Origin: Methylobacter luteus IMV-B-3098
Lineage (GTDB): Bacteria > Pseudomonadota > Gammaproteobacteria > Methylococcales > Methylomonadaceae
NCBI RefSeq assembly: GCF_000427625.1
Contig: NZ_KE386569.1
Span: 435,376 to 499,375 of the forward strand
Reading direction: 5' to 3'
DNA length: 64,000 nt
Part shown: piece after piece, positions 52,188 through 61,392 of the stretch
Position numbering within the stretch: the first letter of the stretch is position 1
Layout of the letters: each line of letters starts with the position of its first letter
The notes under the pieces: generated by a model
Seen by the model: the letters and a program-made list of their open reading frames with translations, nothing else
Databases searched by the model: none
Told to the model about the DNA's origin: nothing
Made by a program: the position numbers and the translations under genes

Positions 52188-53708
52188 GTGAAAACAATAA
52201 AGCAACTGCTCGCAGGTCTGATCTTAATGACTTTTGGTCTAGGGACAGCGCAGGCGGCATATACGCTCAATTTAATGAAAGGGGTTACAGAGATCAGTAA
52301 TGATATTTATGACCTGCATATGCTGATTCTATGGATATGTGTATTCATAGGTATCGTCGTATTTGGCACTATGTTTTATTCGATTTACCATCACCGTAAA
52401 TCAAAAGGACATAAAGCGGAGCAGTTTCATGAAAATACTACTGTTGAAATTATCTGGACTATTATTCCGACACTGATTCTCATCGGTATGGCTATTCCAG
52501 CAACAAAAGCCATGATGGAACTGGATGATGTGCAAGATGCCGATATGTCCATTAAAGTTACAGGTTGGCAGTGGAAATGGGAATATGAATACCTGGACAA
52601 CGGTATCCATTTTTTCAGTAATCTGGATGAAGCCAGTAATAAGGCACGACAGATAGATTCGGGCATAGATCCTCGTACGGTTCCTAATTATCTGTTAAAT
52701 GTAGATAATCCTTTAGTTATCCCAACTAAAAAGAAAATTCGTTTCGTATTTACAGCGGCTGACGTGATTCACTCATGGTGGGTGCCTGATCTGGGTTGGA
52801 AAAAAGATACTATTCCCGGCTTTATTAATGAATCCTGGACCTCTGTTGACAAGCCCGGTATTTATCGCGGCCAATGTACCGAACTCTGTGGTAAGGATCA
52901 TGGTTTTATGCCTATCGTCGTCGTTGCGATGGAGCAGGCCGATTATGATGCCTGGGTGAAAAAGACTCAGGAAGAAGCGGCAAAAGGACCTGATTTAAAT
53001 GATCAAAGCCATGATGAACTGGTCTCCAAAGGCGCTGCCATTTACGCGAAAAACTGTGCATCTTGTCATATGGCCGGTGGTGAAGGCGTTCCGGGTACAT
53101 TCCCAGCTATTACTGGCAGCGCTATAGTGACAGGGGATATTAAAGCCCAGACCGATCTGGTGCTGAATGGTAAAGGCATGATGCCGGCTTTCGGAAAAAT
53201 GTTGAATGCGGCTGAATTGGCCCAAGTTATCACTTATACCAGAAATGCATTAGGCAACTCGGTGGGTGATGAAATACAGCCTAAAGCGATACAAGAATTG
53301 CTGCCGGCAGGTACTGCTCCAGCTGCTTCTGCTGCAAAAGAAAAGCCGCAAGAAAAAGTGGATGCGAGCAAAGAAATGTCGCTTGATGATTTAGTGGCTC
53401 GCGGAGAATCTGTTTACGCCCAAAACTGCGCGTCGTGCCATATGGCAGATGGCGCCGGATTACCCGGTACTTTTCCTGCTATAAAGGGAAGTTCTGTGGC
53501 AACAGGAGATATCAATGCTCAGGTTGATTTGATGTTGAATGGAAAAGGCATGATGCCTGCTTTCGGAAAAACATTAAATGCGGTTGATTTCGCCGCGGTT
53601 GTAACATATACCCGTAACAAACTGGGTAATTCGGTAGGGGATTCTATACAGCCTTCAGCGATTCAGTCTCTGCAATCGGCTATGCCTGCTGAAGATGATG
53701 ATGAGTAA
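52188..53708 (+). CDS. coxB: Cytochrome c oxidase subunit II with two fused cytochrome c domains
   Basis: Subunit II takes electrons from cytochrome c into the CuA centre. The 506-residue protein starts with GTG and a signal peptide, followed by two membrane helices and the CuA cupredoxin domain: ligands His195, Cys230, Cys234, His238 and Met241 (GQCTELCGKDHGFM). Two near-identical cytochrome c domains come next, with CASCH at 290-294 and 414-418 and axial Met in GMMPAFGK. They are joined by a Lys/Ala/Glu-rich linker. Most bacterial fused forms carry one such domain, so the tandem pair is notable. Confidence 0.93.
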   Translation: MKTIKQLLAGLILMTFGLGTAQAAYTLNLMKGVTEISNDIYDLHMLILWICVFIGIVVFGTMFYSIYHHRKSKGHKAEQFHENTTVEIIWTIIPTLILIGMAIPATKAMMELDDVQDADMSIKVTGWQWKWEYEYLDNGIHFFSNLDEASNKARQIDSGIDPRTVPNYLLNVDNPLVIPTKKKIRFVFTAADVIHSWWVPDLGWKKDTIPGFINESWTSVDKPGIYRGQCTELCGKDHGFMPIVVVAMEQADYDAWVKKTQEEAAKGPDLNDQSHDELVSKGAAIYAKNCASCHMAGGEGVPGTFPAITGSAIVTGDIKAQTDLVLNGKGMMPAFGKMLNAAELAQVITYTRNALGNSVGDEIQPKAIQELLPAGTAPAASAAKEKPQEKVDASKEMSLDDLVARGESVYAQNCASCHMADGAGLPGTFPAIKGSSVATGDINAQVDLMLNGKGMMPAFGKTLNAVDFAAVVTYTRNKLGNSVGDSIQPSAIQSLQSAMPAEDDDE

Positions 53709-53763
53709 GTCATTGACTTTGTTATCGATAAAATCTTTTCATATATTCATAGAGGTATAAAAT

Positions 53764-55377
53764 ATGTCTGCTGTAGTAGCTGAACATGAACATGACGATC
53801 ATCATGATCACGGCCCTCAGAAGGGGCTTTTAAGATGGATTATTACAACTAACCACAAAGATATCGGCACTTTATATTTAGTGTTTGCACTGGCGATGTT
53901 TTTTGTCGGCGGCGCAATGGCAATGATCATTCGTGCTGAACTGTTTGAGCCGGGTATGCAGTTTGTTAATCCCCAGTTCTTCAATTCGATGACTACCATG
54001 CATGCTTTGGTGATGGTATTCGGCGCGGTTATGCCCGCGTTCGTAGGCTTGGCCAACTGGATGATTCCAATGATGATTGGTGCACCGGATATGGCATTGC
54101 CCCGTATGAACAACATGAGCTTCTGGATGCTCGTAGCTGGTGTTCTACTTCTGGCCAGCACCTTGTTCATGGAAGGCGGCGCGCCTGCAGCCGGTTGGAC
54201 GTTGTATCCACCATTGGTATTGCAGACCGGTTCCGCATTGCCTTTCGCGATTTTCTCGGTGCATTTGCTGGGTATTTCGTCCATCATGGGGGCTATTAAC
54301 ATTATCGCGACTATTTTCAATATGCGCGCCCCAGCCATGACGCTGATGAAAATGCCGTTGTTTGTCTGGACCTGGCTGATTACCGCTTTCCTGTTGATTG
54401 CTATCATGCCGGTTTTCGCCGGTGCGGTAACCATGCTGTTGACGGACCGCTTTTTTGATACCAGTTTCTTTGATGCAGCTGGCGGCGGCGACCCGGTTCT
54501 TTATCAGCATATCTTCTGGTTTTTTGGTCATCCTGAAGTTTATGTCATGATTTTGCCCACTTTCGGCGTGGCTTCTACTATTATCCCGGTATTTGCCCGT
54601 AAACCTTTGTTCGGTTACAGCTCAATGGTTTATGCAACTGCATCGATTGCCTTTCTGTCATTCATCGTGTGGGCTCACCACATGTTTACAGTCGGCATGC
54701 CAATTGCAGGCGAGTTGTACTTCATGTATGCAACCATGCTGATTGCGATTCCGACTGGCGTTAAGGTTTTCAACTGGACGGCCACCATGTGGAAAGGGTC
54801 AATGACGTTTGAAACGCCGATGCTGTTCTCGATCGCTTTTGTCGTACTGTTTACCATGGGCGGCTTTACTGGACTGATGATGTCTATAGCGCCTTCTGAC
54901 TTCCAGTACCACGATACTTATTTCATCGTTGCCCACTTTCACTACACGCTGGTTCCGGCTTCTGTCTTTATTTTGATGGCGGCGGGCTATTATTGGCTGC
55001 CTAAATGGACCGGTAATATGTACAACGAGAGAATCGGCAGATTGCACTTCTGGTTGTCTGTTATATCAGTCAATGTTCTGTTCTTTCCTCAGCATTTCTT
55101 AGGTCTGGCAGGCATGCCGCGCAGAATTCCTGATTATGCGGTTCAATTTGCTGACTGGAACATGATTTCAAGTATTGGTGGCTTCATCTTCGGAGTCAGC
55201 CAGTTGCTGTTCTTGTGGATCGTGATTGATACCATTAAAGGCGGCACTGGTATAAAAGCAACAGATGAAGTGTGGGAAGATGCACATAAACATGGCCTGG
55301 AATGGACTTTGCCATCGCCTCCGCCATATCATACTTTTACAACACCTCCAGCCTCTGTGCCGACTGAACATATCTAA
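53764..55377 (+). CDS. coxA: Cytochrome c oxidase subunit I
   Basis: This is the catalytic subunit, which reduces oxygen at the heme a3-CuB centre and pumps protons. The 537-residue protein has twelve helices. Key motifs are [14 protein letters not shown] (CuB His and the cross-linked Tyr), [12 protein letters not shown], and the heme ligands in HFHYTLV. The N-terminus is His/Asp-rich ([11 protein letters not shown]), unusual but possibly metal-binding. It lies 55 bp after subunit II; a perfect hairpin follows. Confidence 0.96.
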   Translation: MSAVVAEHEHDDHHDHGPQKGLLRWIITTNHKDIGTLYLVFALAMFFVGGAMAMIIRAELFEPGMQFVNPQFFNSMTTMHALVMVFGAVMPAFVGLANWMIPMMIGAPDMALPRMNNMSFWMLVAGVLLLASTLFMEGGAPAAGWTLYPPLVLQTGSALPFAIFSVHLLGISSIMGAINIIATIFNMRAPAMTLMKMPLFVWTWLITAFLLIAIMPVFAGAVTMLLTDRFFDTSFFDAAGGGDPVLYQHIFWFFGHPEVYVMILPTFGVASTIIPVFARKPLFGYSSMVYATASIAFLSFIVWAHHMFTVGMPIAGELYFMYATMLIAIPTGVKVFNWTATMWKGSMTFETPMLFSIAFVVLFTMGGFTGLMMSIAPSDFQYHDTYFIVAHFHYTLVPASVFILMAAGYYWLPKWTGNMYNERIGRLHFWLSVISVNVLFFPQHFLGLAGMPRRIPDYAVQFADWNMISSIGGFIFGVSQLLFLWIVIDTIKGGTGIKATDEVWEDAHKHGLEWTLPSPPPYHTFTTPPASVPTEHI

Positions 55378-55389
55378 GATATTCAATAC

Positions 55390-55413
55390 CCACTGCTTCA
55401 AGTGAAGCAGTGG
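55390..55413 (+). other. Perfect hairpin between coxA and the small assembly gene
   Basis: CCACTGCTTC (55390-55399) pairs perfectly with GAAGCAGTGG (55404-55413) across a 4-nt loop. There is no T-run, so it probably affects mRNA processing or stability and gives different levels of the upstream and downstream genes. Confidence 0.6.
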
Positions 55414-55484
55414 AGCTAGATTATGTTCATCAAGGTGTAATTTAGATATATTGTCTGAATAACAGGCAATGTATCAGGTGAAAT

Positions 55485-55583
55485 ATGGATACAAAAAAGA
55501 AGAATATTTTGACAGCAGTGGTTCTAATTATCATAGCGGTCATTATTTATGTTTTTGCGGTAATAAGAGCAGTTTCTCAATGA
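55485..55583 (+). CDS. Cytochrome oxidase small assembly protein, 32 residues
   Basis: A tiny gene, too short for routine gene calling, lies between coxA and ctaG. It starts with ATG after AGGTG and encodes [20 protein letters not shown] followed by [12 protein letters not shown]: one lysine-rich cytoplasmic end and one transmembrane helix. Its stop overlaps the ctaG start as ATGA. Size, topology and location match the small membrane peptides found at this place in other proteobacterial oxidase operons. Confidence 0.75.
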   Translation: MDTKKKNILTAVVLIIIAVIIYVFAVIRAVSQ

Positions 55584-56125
55584 AAGAAGACATTACGCAA
55601 AAGAACGCTAAGTTAGTTGTCACATTAGTGTTTGTTGTATTGGGTATGTTTGGTTTTGGCTATGCGCTAGTTCCTCTTTATGACGTGTTATGCGATATCA
55701 CAGGAATCAATGGCAAAGTTGAAGGCGCAGCAGTCAAGGAAGCGAGTTATGAAATTGATAAAAGTAGAGAAATTACCGTAGAATTCATGGCTGCGTTGAA
55801 TGAATCGACACCGATGGTATTCCGCCCGGAAACAAAGAAGTTAAAAATTCATCCGGGCGAATACCATACAGTGAATTTCTACGCAGAAAACATGACTGAT
55901 AAGGCGATGGTAGCCCGGGCAATTCCAAGTATTTCGCCAGGACCTGCTGCTGAATATTTTAAAAAAATAGAGTGTTTCTGTTTTTCAGAACAGACGTTCA
56001 AGGCGCGGGAAGGCAAAACCATGCCCGTGCGTTTTGTTGTGAACCCTGAGTTACCTGAAAAATATAGAACAATTACACTCGCATATACATTTTTCGATAA
56101 TACTGAAACATCAGTAAAAAAATAA
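55580..56125 (+). CDS. ctaG: Cytochrome c oxidase assembly protein CtaG (Cox11)
   Basis: Cox11 inserts copper into the CuB site of subunit I. From the ATG at 55580 the protein has 181 residues, with one membrane helix ([20 protein letters not shown]), the [15 protein letters not shown] motif and the copper-binding CFCF motif (ECFCFSEQ). An in-frame codon at 55469 would include the small assembly gene in another frame and is rejected. The ATGA overlap couples its translation to that gene. Confidence 0.93.
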   Translation: MKEDITQKNAKLVVTLVFVVLGMFGFGYALVPLYDVLCDITGINGKVEGAAVKEASYEIDKSREITVEFMAALNESTPMVFRPETKKLKIHPGEYHTVNFYAENMTDKAMVARAIPSISPGPAAEYFKKIECFCFSEQTFKAREGKTMPVRFVVNPELPEKYRTITLAYTFFDNTETSVKK

Positions 56126-56137
56126 TAGGGGACGGTC

Positions 56138-57001
56138 ATGTCTACAAATCACTCTTACTACATTCCGCATAAGGCTACCTGGCCGGTTATTGGTACTGCC
56201 GGTTTAATGATGATGCTGGCGGGTTTTGCGAACCATTTAAATGGTTCATCCATGGGTTCAGCCTGGATGATTATGGGCCTGGTTGTTTTTATTATCATGC
56301 TGACCGGATGGTTTACCTTACAAGCTGGTGAAAGCGAATCCGGCATGTACAATACTCAGGTAGGCATTTCCTATCGTATGGGTATGATGTGGTTTATCTT
56401 TTCAGAGATTATGTTTTTTGGGGTTTTCTTCGGTACGCTTTGGTATACCCGTAATTTATCGGTGCCCTGGCTGGGCGGTGAAGGCACTGGTGCGGCAACT
56501 AAAGAACTTCTGTGGCCATCATTTGAAGCTAGCTGGCCGACTAATGGTCCTGCCAATGTCGGTGGTGAGTTCGAGCCAATGGGCGCTTGGGGCCTGCCTT
56601 TTCTGAATACCTTGATTCTATTAACCAGCGGTGTAACCTGTACATGGGCGCATCATGGCTTGCTGGCCAAAAAGCGTGATCAATTAATCAAAGGTTTGAT
56701 CGCGACTGTAGGTTTGGGCTTTTTGTTCGTGGCTTTTCAAGCCTTCGAATATCATGAAGCTTATACTGAAATGGGCTTGACATTAGGTTCCGGTATTTAT
56801 GGTTCTACTTTCTTTATGTTGACCGGTTTCCACGGTTTCCATGTCTGCGTAGGTGCTATCATTCTGAGCGTTGTGTTGTTCCGTAGCTGGAAAGGTCATT
56901 TTAAACCGGAAAATCACTTTGCTTTTGAAGCTGCCGCCTGGTACTGGCATTTTGTTGATGTTGTATGGTTAGGCTTGTTTGTATTCGTTTATTTAATGTA
57001 A
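56138..57001 (+). CDS. coxC: Cytochrome c oxidase subunit III
   Basis: Subunit III stabilises the oxidase. The 287-residue protein has seven membrane helices. Family motifs are RMGMMWFIFSEIMFFGVFF, GSTFFMLTGFHGFHVCVGA and AAWYWHFVDVVWLGLFVFVY. It starts 12 bp after ctaG and is followed by a strong intrinsic terminator, which closes the structural part of the operon. Confidence 0.95.
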   Translation: MSTNHSYYIPHKATWPVIGTAGLMMMLAGFANHLNGSSMGSAWMIMGLVVFIIMLTGWFTLQAGESESGMYNTQVGISYRMGMMWFIFSEIMFFGVFFGTLWYTRNLSVPWLGGEGTGAATKELLWPSFEASWPTNGPANVGGEFEPMGAWGLPFLNTLILLTSGVTCTWAHHGLLAKKRDQLIKGLIATVGLGFLFVAFQAFEYHEAYTEMGLTLGSGIYGSTFFMLTGFHGFHVCVGAIILSVVLFRSWKGHFKPENHFAFEAAAWYWHFVDVVWLGLFVFVYLM

Positions 57002-57023
57002 TCTGAAAACAAGGCTGAAAAAA

Positions 57024-57055
57024 AGCGCTGCCTAAACCGGCAGCGCTTTTTTTTT
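57024..57055 (+). terminator. Strong intrinsic terminator after coxC
   Basis: AGCGCTGCC (57024-57032) pairs with GGCAGCGCT (57039-57047) and is followed by nine T. It separates the oxidase subunit genes from the assembly genes. A short A-run upstream (57018-57024) may let it work for the convergent DUF2909 gene as well. Confidence 0.9.
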
Positions 57056-57074
57056 GTCGGGACGATAGCGATAA

Positions 57075-57326
57075 TTATTTATCAGTTTGTACCGGTTTTT
57101 GTCCGTGCATTTGAACACCCAATCCATGAGGTTTAAAGAGACCTGTAGCAAAGGCGATAAAAATAAAAATGAACAAAAGGATTGAAAGAGTAATGCGAAA
57201 AGTCAGTGCCCGGACTGTTTTTTCGGATTGTTCCTGATCTTTGTATTTAACCAGATAAAAAAGTGCGGAACCAAGACTGATGATAATCAGGACGAAGGCA
57301 ATAATAATGATGGCTTTTATAATCAT
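57075..57326 (-). CDS. DUF2909 twin transmembrane protein
   Basis: This 83-residue protein has two membrane helices (IIIIAFVLIIISLGSALFYL and LSILLFIFIFIAFATGLF) separated by a charged loop with DQEQSEKTVRAL. It matches the DUF2909 family, commonly found next to cox genes in Proteobacteria and of unknown function. It is encoded opposite to the rest of the cluster, between the terminator and surf1. Confidence 0.85.
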   Translation of the reverse strand: MIIKAIIIIAFVLIIISLGSALFYLVKYKDQEQSEKTVRALTFRITLSILLFIFIFIAFATGLFKPHGLGVQMHGQKPVQTDK

Positions 57327-57406
57327 GATGTAGTTATGCAGGCAAGTAAGGTTCTGGTATTCTCGATTATTCAGCTGCCTGTGCCAATAGGTTAAAGTAA
57401 AAAAGT

Positions 57407-58144
57407 ATGAATATTAAAATTGGCCGTAGGTCATTGAAGTTCGAAATAATCCCGACAATAGCCTACCTATGTCTATTATCATTGCTGTTGTCATTGGGAG
57501 CCTGGCAATTAAGAAGATCGGATGAGAAACAGGCATTTATCAAGCTGGAAGAGCAAAGACTGGCTTCAGGTACGTTGCATTTATCGGCAGATGTCGAAGA
57601 TGATCTGGATATGTTGAAATACAGGCATGTAACAGTGATCGGCAGTTATGATCAAGCGCATCAGTTTTTGATAGATAATCAAATCAGCGATGGCAAGGTC
57701 GGCTATTATGTGCTGACGCCGTTTATATTACAGGGAGAGAACAAGGCAGTATTGATAAACAGGGGATGGGTGCCTTTAAACAAGGACCGGTCAATATTGC
57801 CTGACGTGCCTGTTGATGAGCTACAAACAATTATTGCTGGCCGGATTAATAGTTTCCCTAGTGTCGGTATAAAATTGGCCGGCGCCGAGATCCCGACTGA
57901 TACTTGGCCTTCGGTGGTTCAGCGAGTCGATAGTGGTATTCTGGCTAAAAAGTTAGGCTATCCATTATTCCCATTCCAGATTGAGCTGGATCAAGATTTA
58001 TCCGGCGGTTTTAAGCGCGAATGGCGTACCGCAACAGTCATGTCTCCGGAGCAACATATTGGGTATGCGGTTCAGTGGTTCGGACTGGCCTTGACACTTA
58101 CGCTTATATTTATTTGGTACAGTATTAAAAAAGACAATGAATAA
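57407..58144 (+). CDS. SURF1-family cytochrome oxidase biogenesis protein
   Basis: SURF1 helps place heme a in subunit I. The 245-residue protein has two membrane helices at its ends and a periplasmic domain between. Family motifs are LSLGAWQLRRSDEKQ near the first helix, VLINRGWVPLNK and HIGYAVQWFGLA at the second. It overlaps the next gene by 8 bp. It begins the assembly-gene part of the cluster. Confidence 0.92.
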   Translation: MNIKIGRRSLKFEIIPTIAYLCLLSLLLSLGAWQLRRSDEKQAFIKLEEQRLASGTLHLSADVEDDLDMLKYRHVTVIGSYDQAHQFLIDNQISDGKVGYYVLTPFILQGENKAVLINRGWVPLNKDRSILPDVPVDELQTIIAGRINSFPSVGIKLAGAEIPTDTWPSVVQRVDSGILAKKLGYPLFPFQIELDQDLSGGFKREWRTATVMSPEQHIGYAVQWFGLALTLTLIFIWYSIKKDNE

Positions 58145-58733
58145 TCAGCAAAAAAGAAATCGTTTATTAATTCTGGCTATTTTTGGTATGTCTGTCATTC
58201 CTTTTTTAATTGCCTGGGGACTAAAAGAAAATCCAGGTCTCTTAAAGGGCAGAACTAATCACGGCGAACTCATAACCCCCGTTATTACAACTGAACGAAG
58301 CGATTTAACAGGGTTTGATCAGTTTACAGCGCAGAATATGGATCAACTGCCGGGGCACTGGCTGATCGTCAATGTGATTCCGCATGATGATTGCAATGAA
58401 GTATGCCGGGAGGCCCTATATAAAACCAAACAATTGCAGCTAATGATGAGCAAGGATTTGACCAGAACTCGCCGCGTCGCCCTGATTTTTAAGGAAGTGG
58501 CGCCGGAAACCGCCGCATTGTGGTGGAAAGAGGACTCGCGCTTATTAAGAATCAAACCCAATGAAGCGCTTATTAAAAAAATCGCTGCCATCAGGCAGGA
58601 CGGTGTACCCGATGGTATGCTGCTGTTAATGGATCCATTAGGCAATTTAATGATGCAATATGAGCCTGGGTTCGACCCTTACAAAGTAAAAAATGATCTG
58701 ATGCATCTTCTGAAAATTTCACAAATCGGCTAA
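58137..58733 (+). CDS. SCO-like oxidase-associated membrane protein
   Basis: The 198-residue protein has one N-terminal membrane helix (LLILAIFGMSVIPFLIAWGL) and a thioredoxin-like periplasmic part with HDDCNEVCREALY. The CxxxC resembles the copper-binding motif of SCO proteins, although the remainder is only weakly similar. Proteins of this kind regularly sit between SURF1 and CtaA in gammaproteobacterial oxidase operons. A copper-delivery or thiol-redox role is inferred, not shown. Confidence 0.75.
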   Translation: MNNQQKRNRLLILAIFGMSVIPFLIAWGLKENPGLLKGRTNHGELITPVITTERSDLTGFDQFTAQNMDQLPGHWLIVNVIPHDDCNEVCREALYKTKQLQLMMSKDLTRTRRVALIFKEVAPETAALWWKEDSRLLRIKPNEALIKKIAAIRQDGVPDGMLLLMDPLGNLMMQYEPGFDPYKVKNDLMHLLKISQIG

Positions 58734-58747
58734 TAGAAAAATAAAAA

Positions 58748-60724
58748 ATGTTTAGAAAAATAACCCTCTTTAGCGCCGTTTTAGCGTTAATAGTGATCGT
58801 ATTGGAAGCGTATGTTCGTTTATCGGGAGCGGAGCTTGGCTGTCCTGATTGGCCAGGTTGTTATGGTCAGTTCGTGATTAGTGATGATGCGGATTTTAAA
58901 TCCCAGGGTGCACAGGCATTTCCCGATAAGCCGCTCGATATTATAAAAGCATGGAAGCAAATGAGTTATCGCTATCTGGCGGCTTTCCTGGGCATATTTA
59001 TCGTATTGCTGGCTTTGATGTCCTGGCGCCAGAAACAGGCACGCCTGACGGCAGTGGCAACTTCATGGTCTCTGGTGCTCTTGTTCGGACTGCAGGCAGC
59101 TTTGGGTCTATGGATTGTCAAAACGCAAGCCATGCCGATTGTCGTAACCGGCCATCTGCTGTTGGGAATGATGATTTTCTGGGTGCTGTCCTGGCTGTAT
59201 TTGCGGCTAAACCCACTGGTTTCTGTATCAAAATCACGCACAGGCCCTGGAAATTTTGCCCGCTTTGCCATGCTGGTTCTGTTCTTGCAGATTATTTTAG
59301 GCGCATGGACCAGTACGAATTACGCTGCATTGGCTTGTACCGGTTTTCCGCAGTGCAACGGATACTGGTGGCCTGAAGCCGATTATCAAGGTGCGCTTAA
59401 TTTATTCAACGGCTTAATCACAGGTTATAGCGGTGTTCTCTCTTATGATGCACAAGTCGCGGTGCATTGGCTACACAGGGTGGGTGCGCTGGTCAGTTTT
59501 ATTCTGCTCAGTCTGGTGATGCTGAGCGCTACTTCTGAACGTTATCCGAAACCTGTAAGAAAAGCCGGATTGCTGTTGAGTTTGTTGCTGTTTGTGCAAA
59601 TTGCTTTGGGCATTGTCAGTGTCAAGCTGGCTATGCCTTTATGGATAGTCGTGACACATAATGCCTTTTCGGCGTTACTGATGCTGCCGCTAATCGTCAT
59701 TAGTTTTTACAGCAGATACACCCATGCTGAAGCGCCGCAGCCCAGCGCAGTTGTAGCGCCTTCCGGTATTATCGCCGAAGAAATCTATGTCGAGCCGGCG
59801 CCCGAGTCTCTTTATTTACGCCTCAAGTCGCAGCTGAAACGTACCCGCTCCGGACTTAGCGAGGTATTGGCCACTATTCCTCTGGGACAAAAAGGAATCG
59901 ACGAGGACTTGCTGGAAGAAATTGAAGCCCGCTTGTTAATGGCCGATGTCGGTATGGATGCCACGACGGAAATCATCAGGCGATTGACTGAGCGTGTCGA
60001 GCGGCATCAGCTGAATGACAGTGCCGCACTGTCATCGGCCCTAAAGCAGGAATTGCTGGCTATGCTTCAACCTTGCAGCCAGCCTTTGGAAATTCCTAAG
60101 CAGGATAAGCCTTTTGTCATTCTGGTGGTTGGTGTTAACGGCGCCGGTAAAACCACAACCATTGGTAAACTGGCCAAGCGTCTGCAAGCTCAAGGCTACA
60201 GCGTCATGCTGGCGGCCGGCGATACGTTCAGAGCGGCGGCCGTCGAGCAGCTGCAAACCTGGGGTGAGCGTAATAATATTCATGTGGTGGCTCAGCATAC
60301 CGGCGCTGACTCCGCATCGGTTATTTATGATGGCGTCCAGTCCGCGCAGGCAAAAGGGATTGATGTGTTGATTGCCGATACAGCAGGCCGATTGCATACG
60401 AAATCAAACTTGATGGACGAATTGAAAAAAGTAAAAAGAATCATGGGCAAACTGGATGATACAGCGCCCCATGAAGTATTATTGGTACTAGATGCCGGTA
60501 CAGGTCAAAACGCATTATCCCAGGCCAAGCTGTTTAATGAAGCCGTTGCCTTAACCGGATTGGTATTGACCAAATTGGACGGTACGGCAAAAGGTGGTGT
60601 CATTTTCGCTCTGGCCAAACAGTCCGGCATTCCCATCCGTTATATAGGCATAGGCGAAGGCATCGACGATCTGCAGGACTTTAACGCAGAAACTTTTGTA
60701 GACGCATTATTTGTCAAAGACTGA
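58748..60724 (+). CDS. Heme A synthase (CtaA) fused to SRP receptor GTPase FtsY
   Basis: One uninterrupted 658-codon ORF joins two unrelated proteins. Residues 1-325 are a complete eight-helix CtaA/COX15: Cys pairs GCPDWPGC (32, 38) and ACTGFPQC (197, 203), and heme-ligand His136 (VTGHLLLG), His243 (HWLHRVGAL) and His304 (VVTHNAFSAL). The usual EMxHR motif in helix 2 reads QMSYR (71-75). A ~30-residue linker follows, then the FtsY N domain (356-445; IDEDLLEEIEARLLMADVG) and G domain with GVNGAGKTT (462-470), DTFRAAA (492-498), DTAGR (544-548), TKLDGTAKGG (608-617) and GIGEGIDDLQDF. The acidic A domain of classical FtsY is gone, replaced by CtaA. ftsE begins 8 bp later. Confidence 0.92.
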   Translation: MFRKITLFSAVLALIVIVLEAYVRLSGAELGCPDWPGCYGQFVISDDADFKSQGAQAFPDKPLDIIKAWKQMSYRYLAAFLGIFIVLLALMSWRQKQARLTAVATSWSLVLLFGLQAALGLWIVKTQAMPIVVTGHLLLGMMIFWVLSWLYLRLNPLVSVSKSRTGPGNFARFAMLVLFLQIILGAWTSTNYAALACTGFPQCNGYWWPEADYQGALNLFNGLITGYSGVLSYDAQVAVHWLHRVGALVSFILLSLVMLSATSERYPKPVRKAGLLLSLLLFVQIALGIVSVKLAMPLWIVVTHNAFSALLMLPLIVISFYSRYTHAEAPQPSAVVAPSGIIAEEIYVEPAPESLYLRLKSQLKRTRSGLSEVLATIPLGQKGIDEDLLEEIEARLLMADVGMDATTEIIRRLTERVERHQLNDSAALSSALKQELLAMLQPCSQPLEIPKQDKPFVILVVGVNGAGKTTTIGKLAKRLQAQGYSVMLAAGDTFRAAAVEQLQTWGERNNIHVVAQHTGADSASVIYDGVQSAQAKGIDVLIADTAGRLHTKSNLMDELKKVKRIMGKLDDTAPHEVLLVLDAGTGQNALSQAKLFNEAVALTGLVLTKLDGTAKGGVIFALAKQSGIPIRYIGIGEGIDDLQDFNAETFVDALFVKD

Positions 60725-60732
60725 AAACCGAT

Positions 60733-61389
60733 ATGTTAAAGTTCGATAAAGTCAGCAAGCGCTATCCTGAGACCGGAGATGTGTTGCGCAATGTCAGTTT
60801 TCATTTGCAGCACGGCGAGATGGCTTTTCTAACCGGCCATTCGGGGGCCGGCAAAAGTACCTTATTGAAGTTGATTGCGGTCATCGAGCGCTGCAGCCGC
60901 GGACAAATTTTATTGGACGGACACAACGTCAATCAGGCAAAGGAAAGTCAGATCCCCTACCTAAGAAGAAAAATAGGTCTGATTTTTCAGGATTATAAGC
61001 TGTTACAGGACAGGACAGTTTTTGATAACGTGGCGCTGCCGTTGCTGATTGCGGGCTATGGACACCATGAAGTTCCCCGTAGGGTGCGCGCGGCGTTGGA
61101 TAAGGTAGGCTTGCTAGGCAAGGAAAGAAAATACCCGCTGGCTTTGTCCGGCGGCGAACAGCAGCGGGTCGGGATCGCCAGAGCTGTCGTCAATAAGCCG
61201 CCGATGATTTTAGCCGATGAGCCAACCGGGAATCTGGATCCGGAACTGTCAGCAGAAATCATGCATTTGTTTGAGCAGTTTCAACAGGTCGGCGTCACCG
61301 TATTGATTGCATCGCATGATATCTCATTAATCAACCAAATGAATTATCGCGTTTTAAAACTGGATCATGGGCAACTGGTTGCGGGCTAA
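60733..61389 (+). CDS. ftsE: Cell-division ATP-binding protein FtsE
   Basis: FtsE with FtsX forms an ABC-like complex at the septum that activates peptidoglycan hydrolases. The 218-residue ATPase has Walker A GHSGAGKSTLLK, the Q-loop IGLIFQDYKLL, signature LSGGEQQRVGIARAV and Walker B MILADEPTGNLD. It follows the CtaA-FtsY gene by 8 bp and precedes ftsX by 3 bp, the classical ftsYEX order. Confidence 0.96.
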   Translation: MLKFDKVSKRYPETGDVLRNVSFHLQHGEMAFLTGHSGAGKSTLLKLIAVIERCSRGQILLDGHNVNQAKESQIPYLRRKIGLIFQDYKLLQDRTVFDNVALPLLIAGYGHHEVPRRVRAALDKVGLLGKERKYPLALSGGEQQRVGIARAVVNKPPMILADEPTGNLDPELSAEIMHLFEQFQQVGVTVLIASHDISLINQMNYRVLKLDHGQLVAG

Positions 61390-61392
61390 ACA

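Noticed and set aside
55469-55580. An N-terminal 37-residue extension of CtaG
   Set aside because: This stretch encodes the small assembly peptide in another frame, and the ATG at 55580 begins the Cox11 family consensus.
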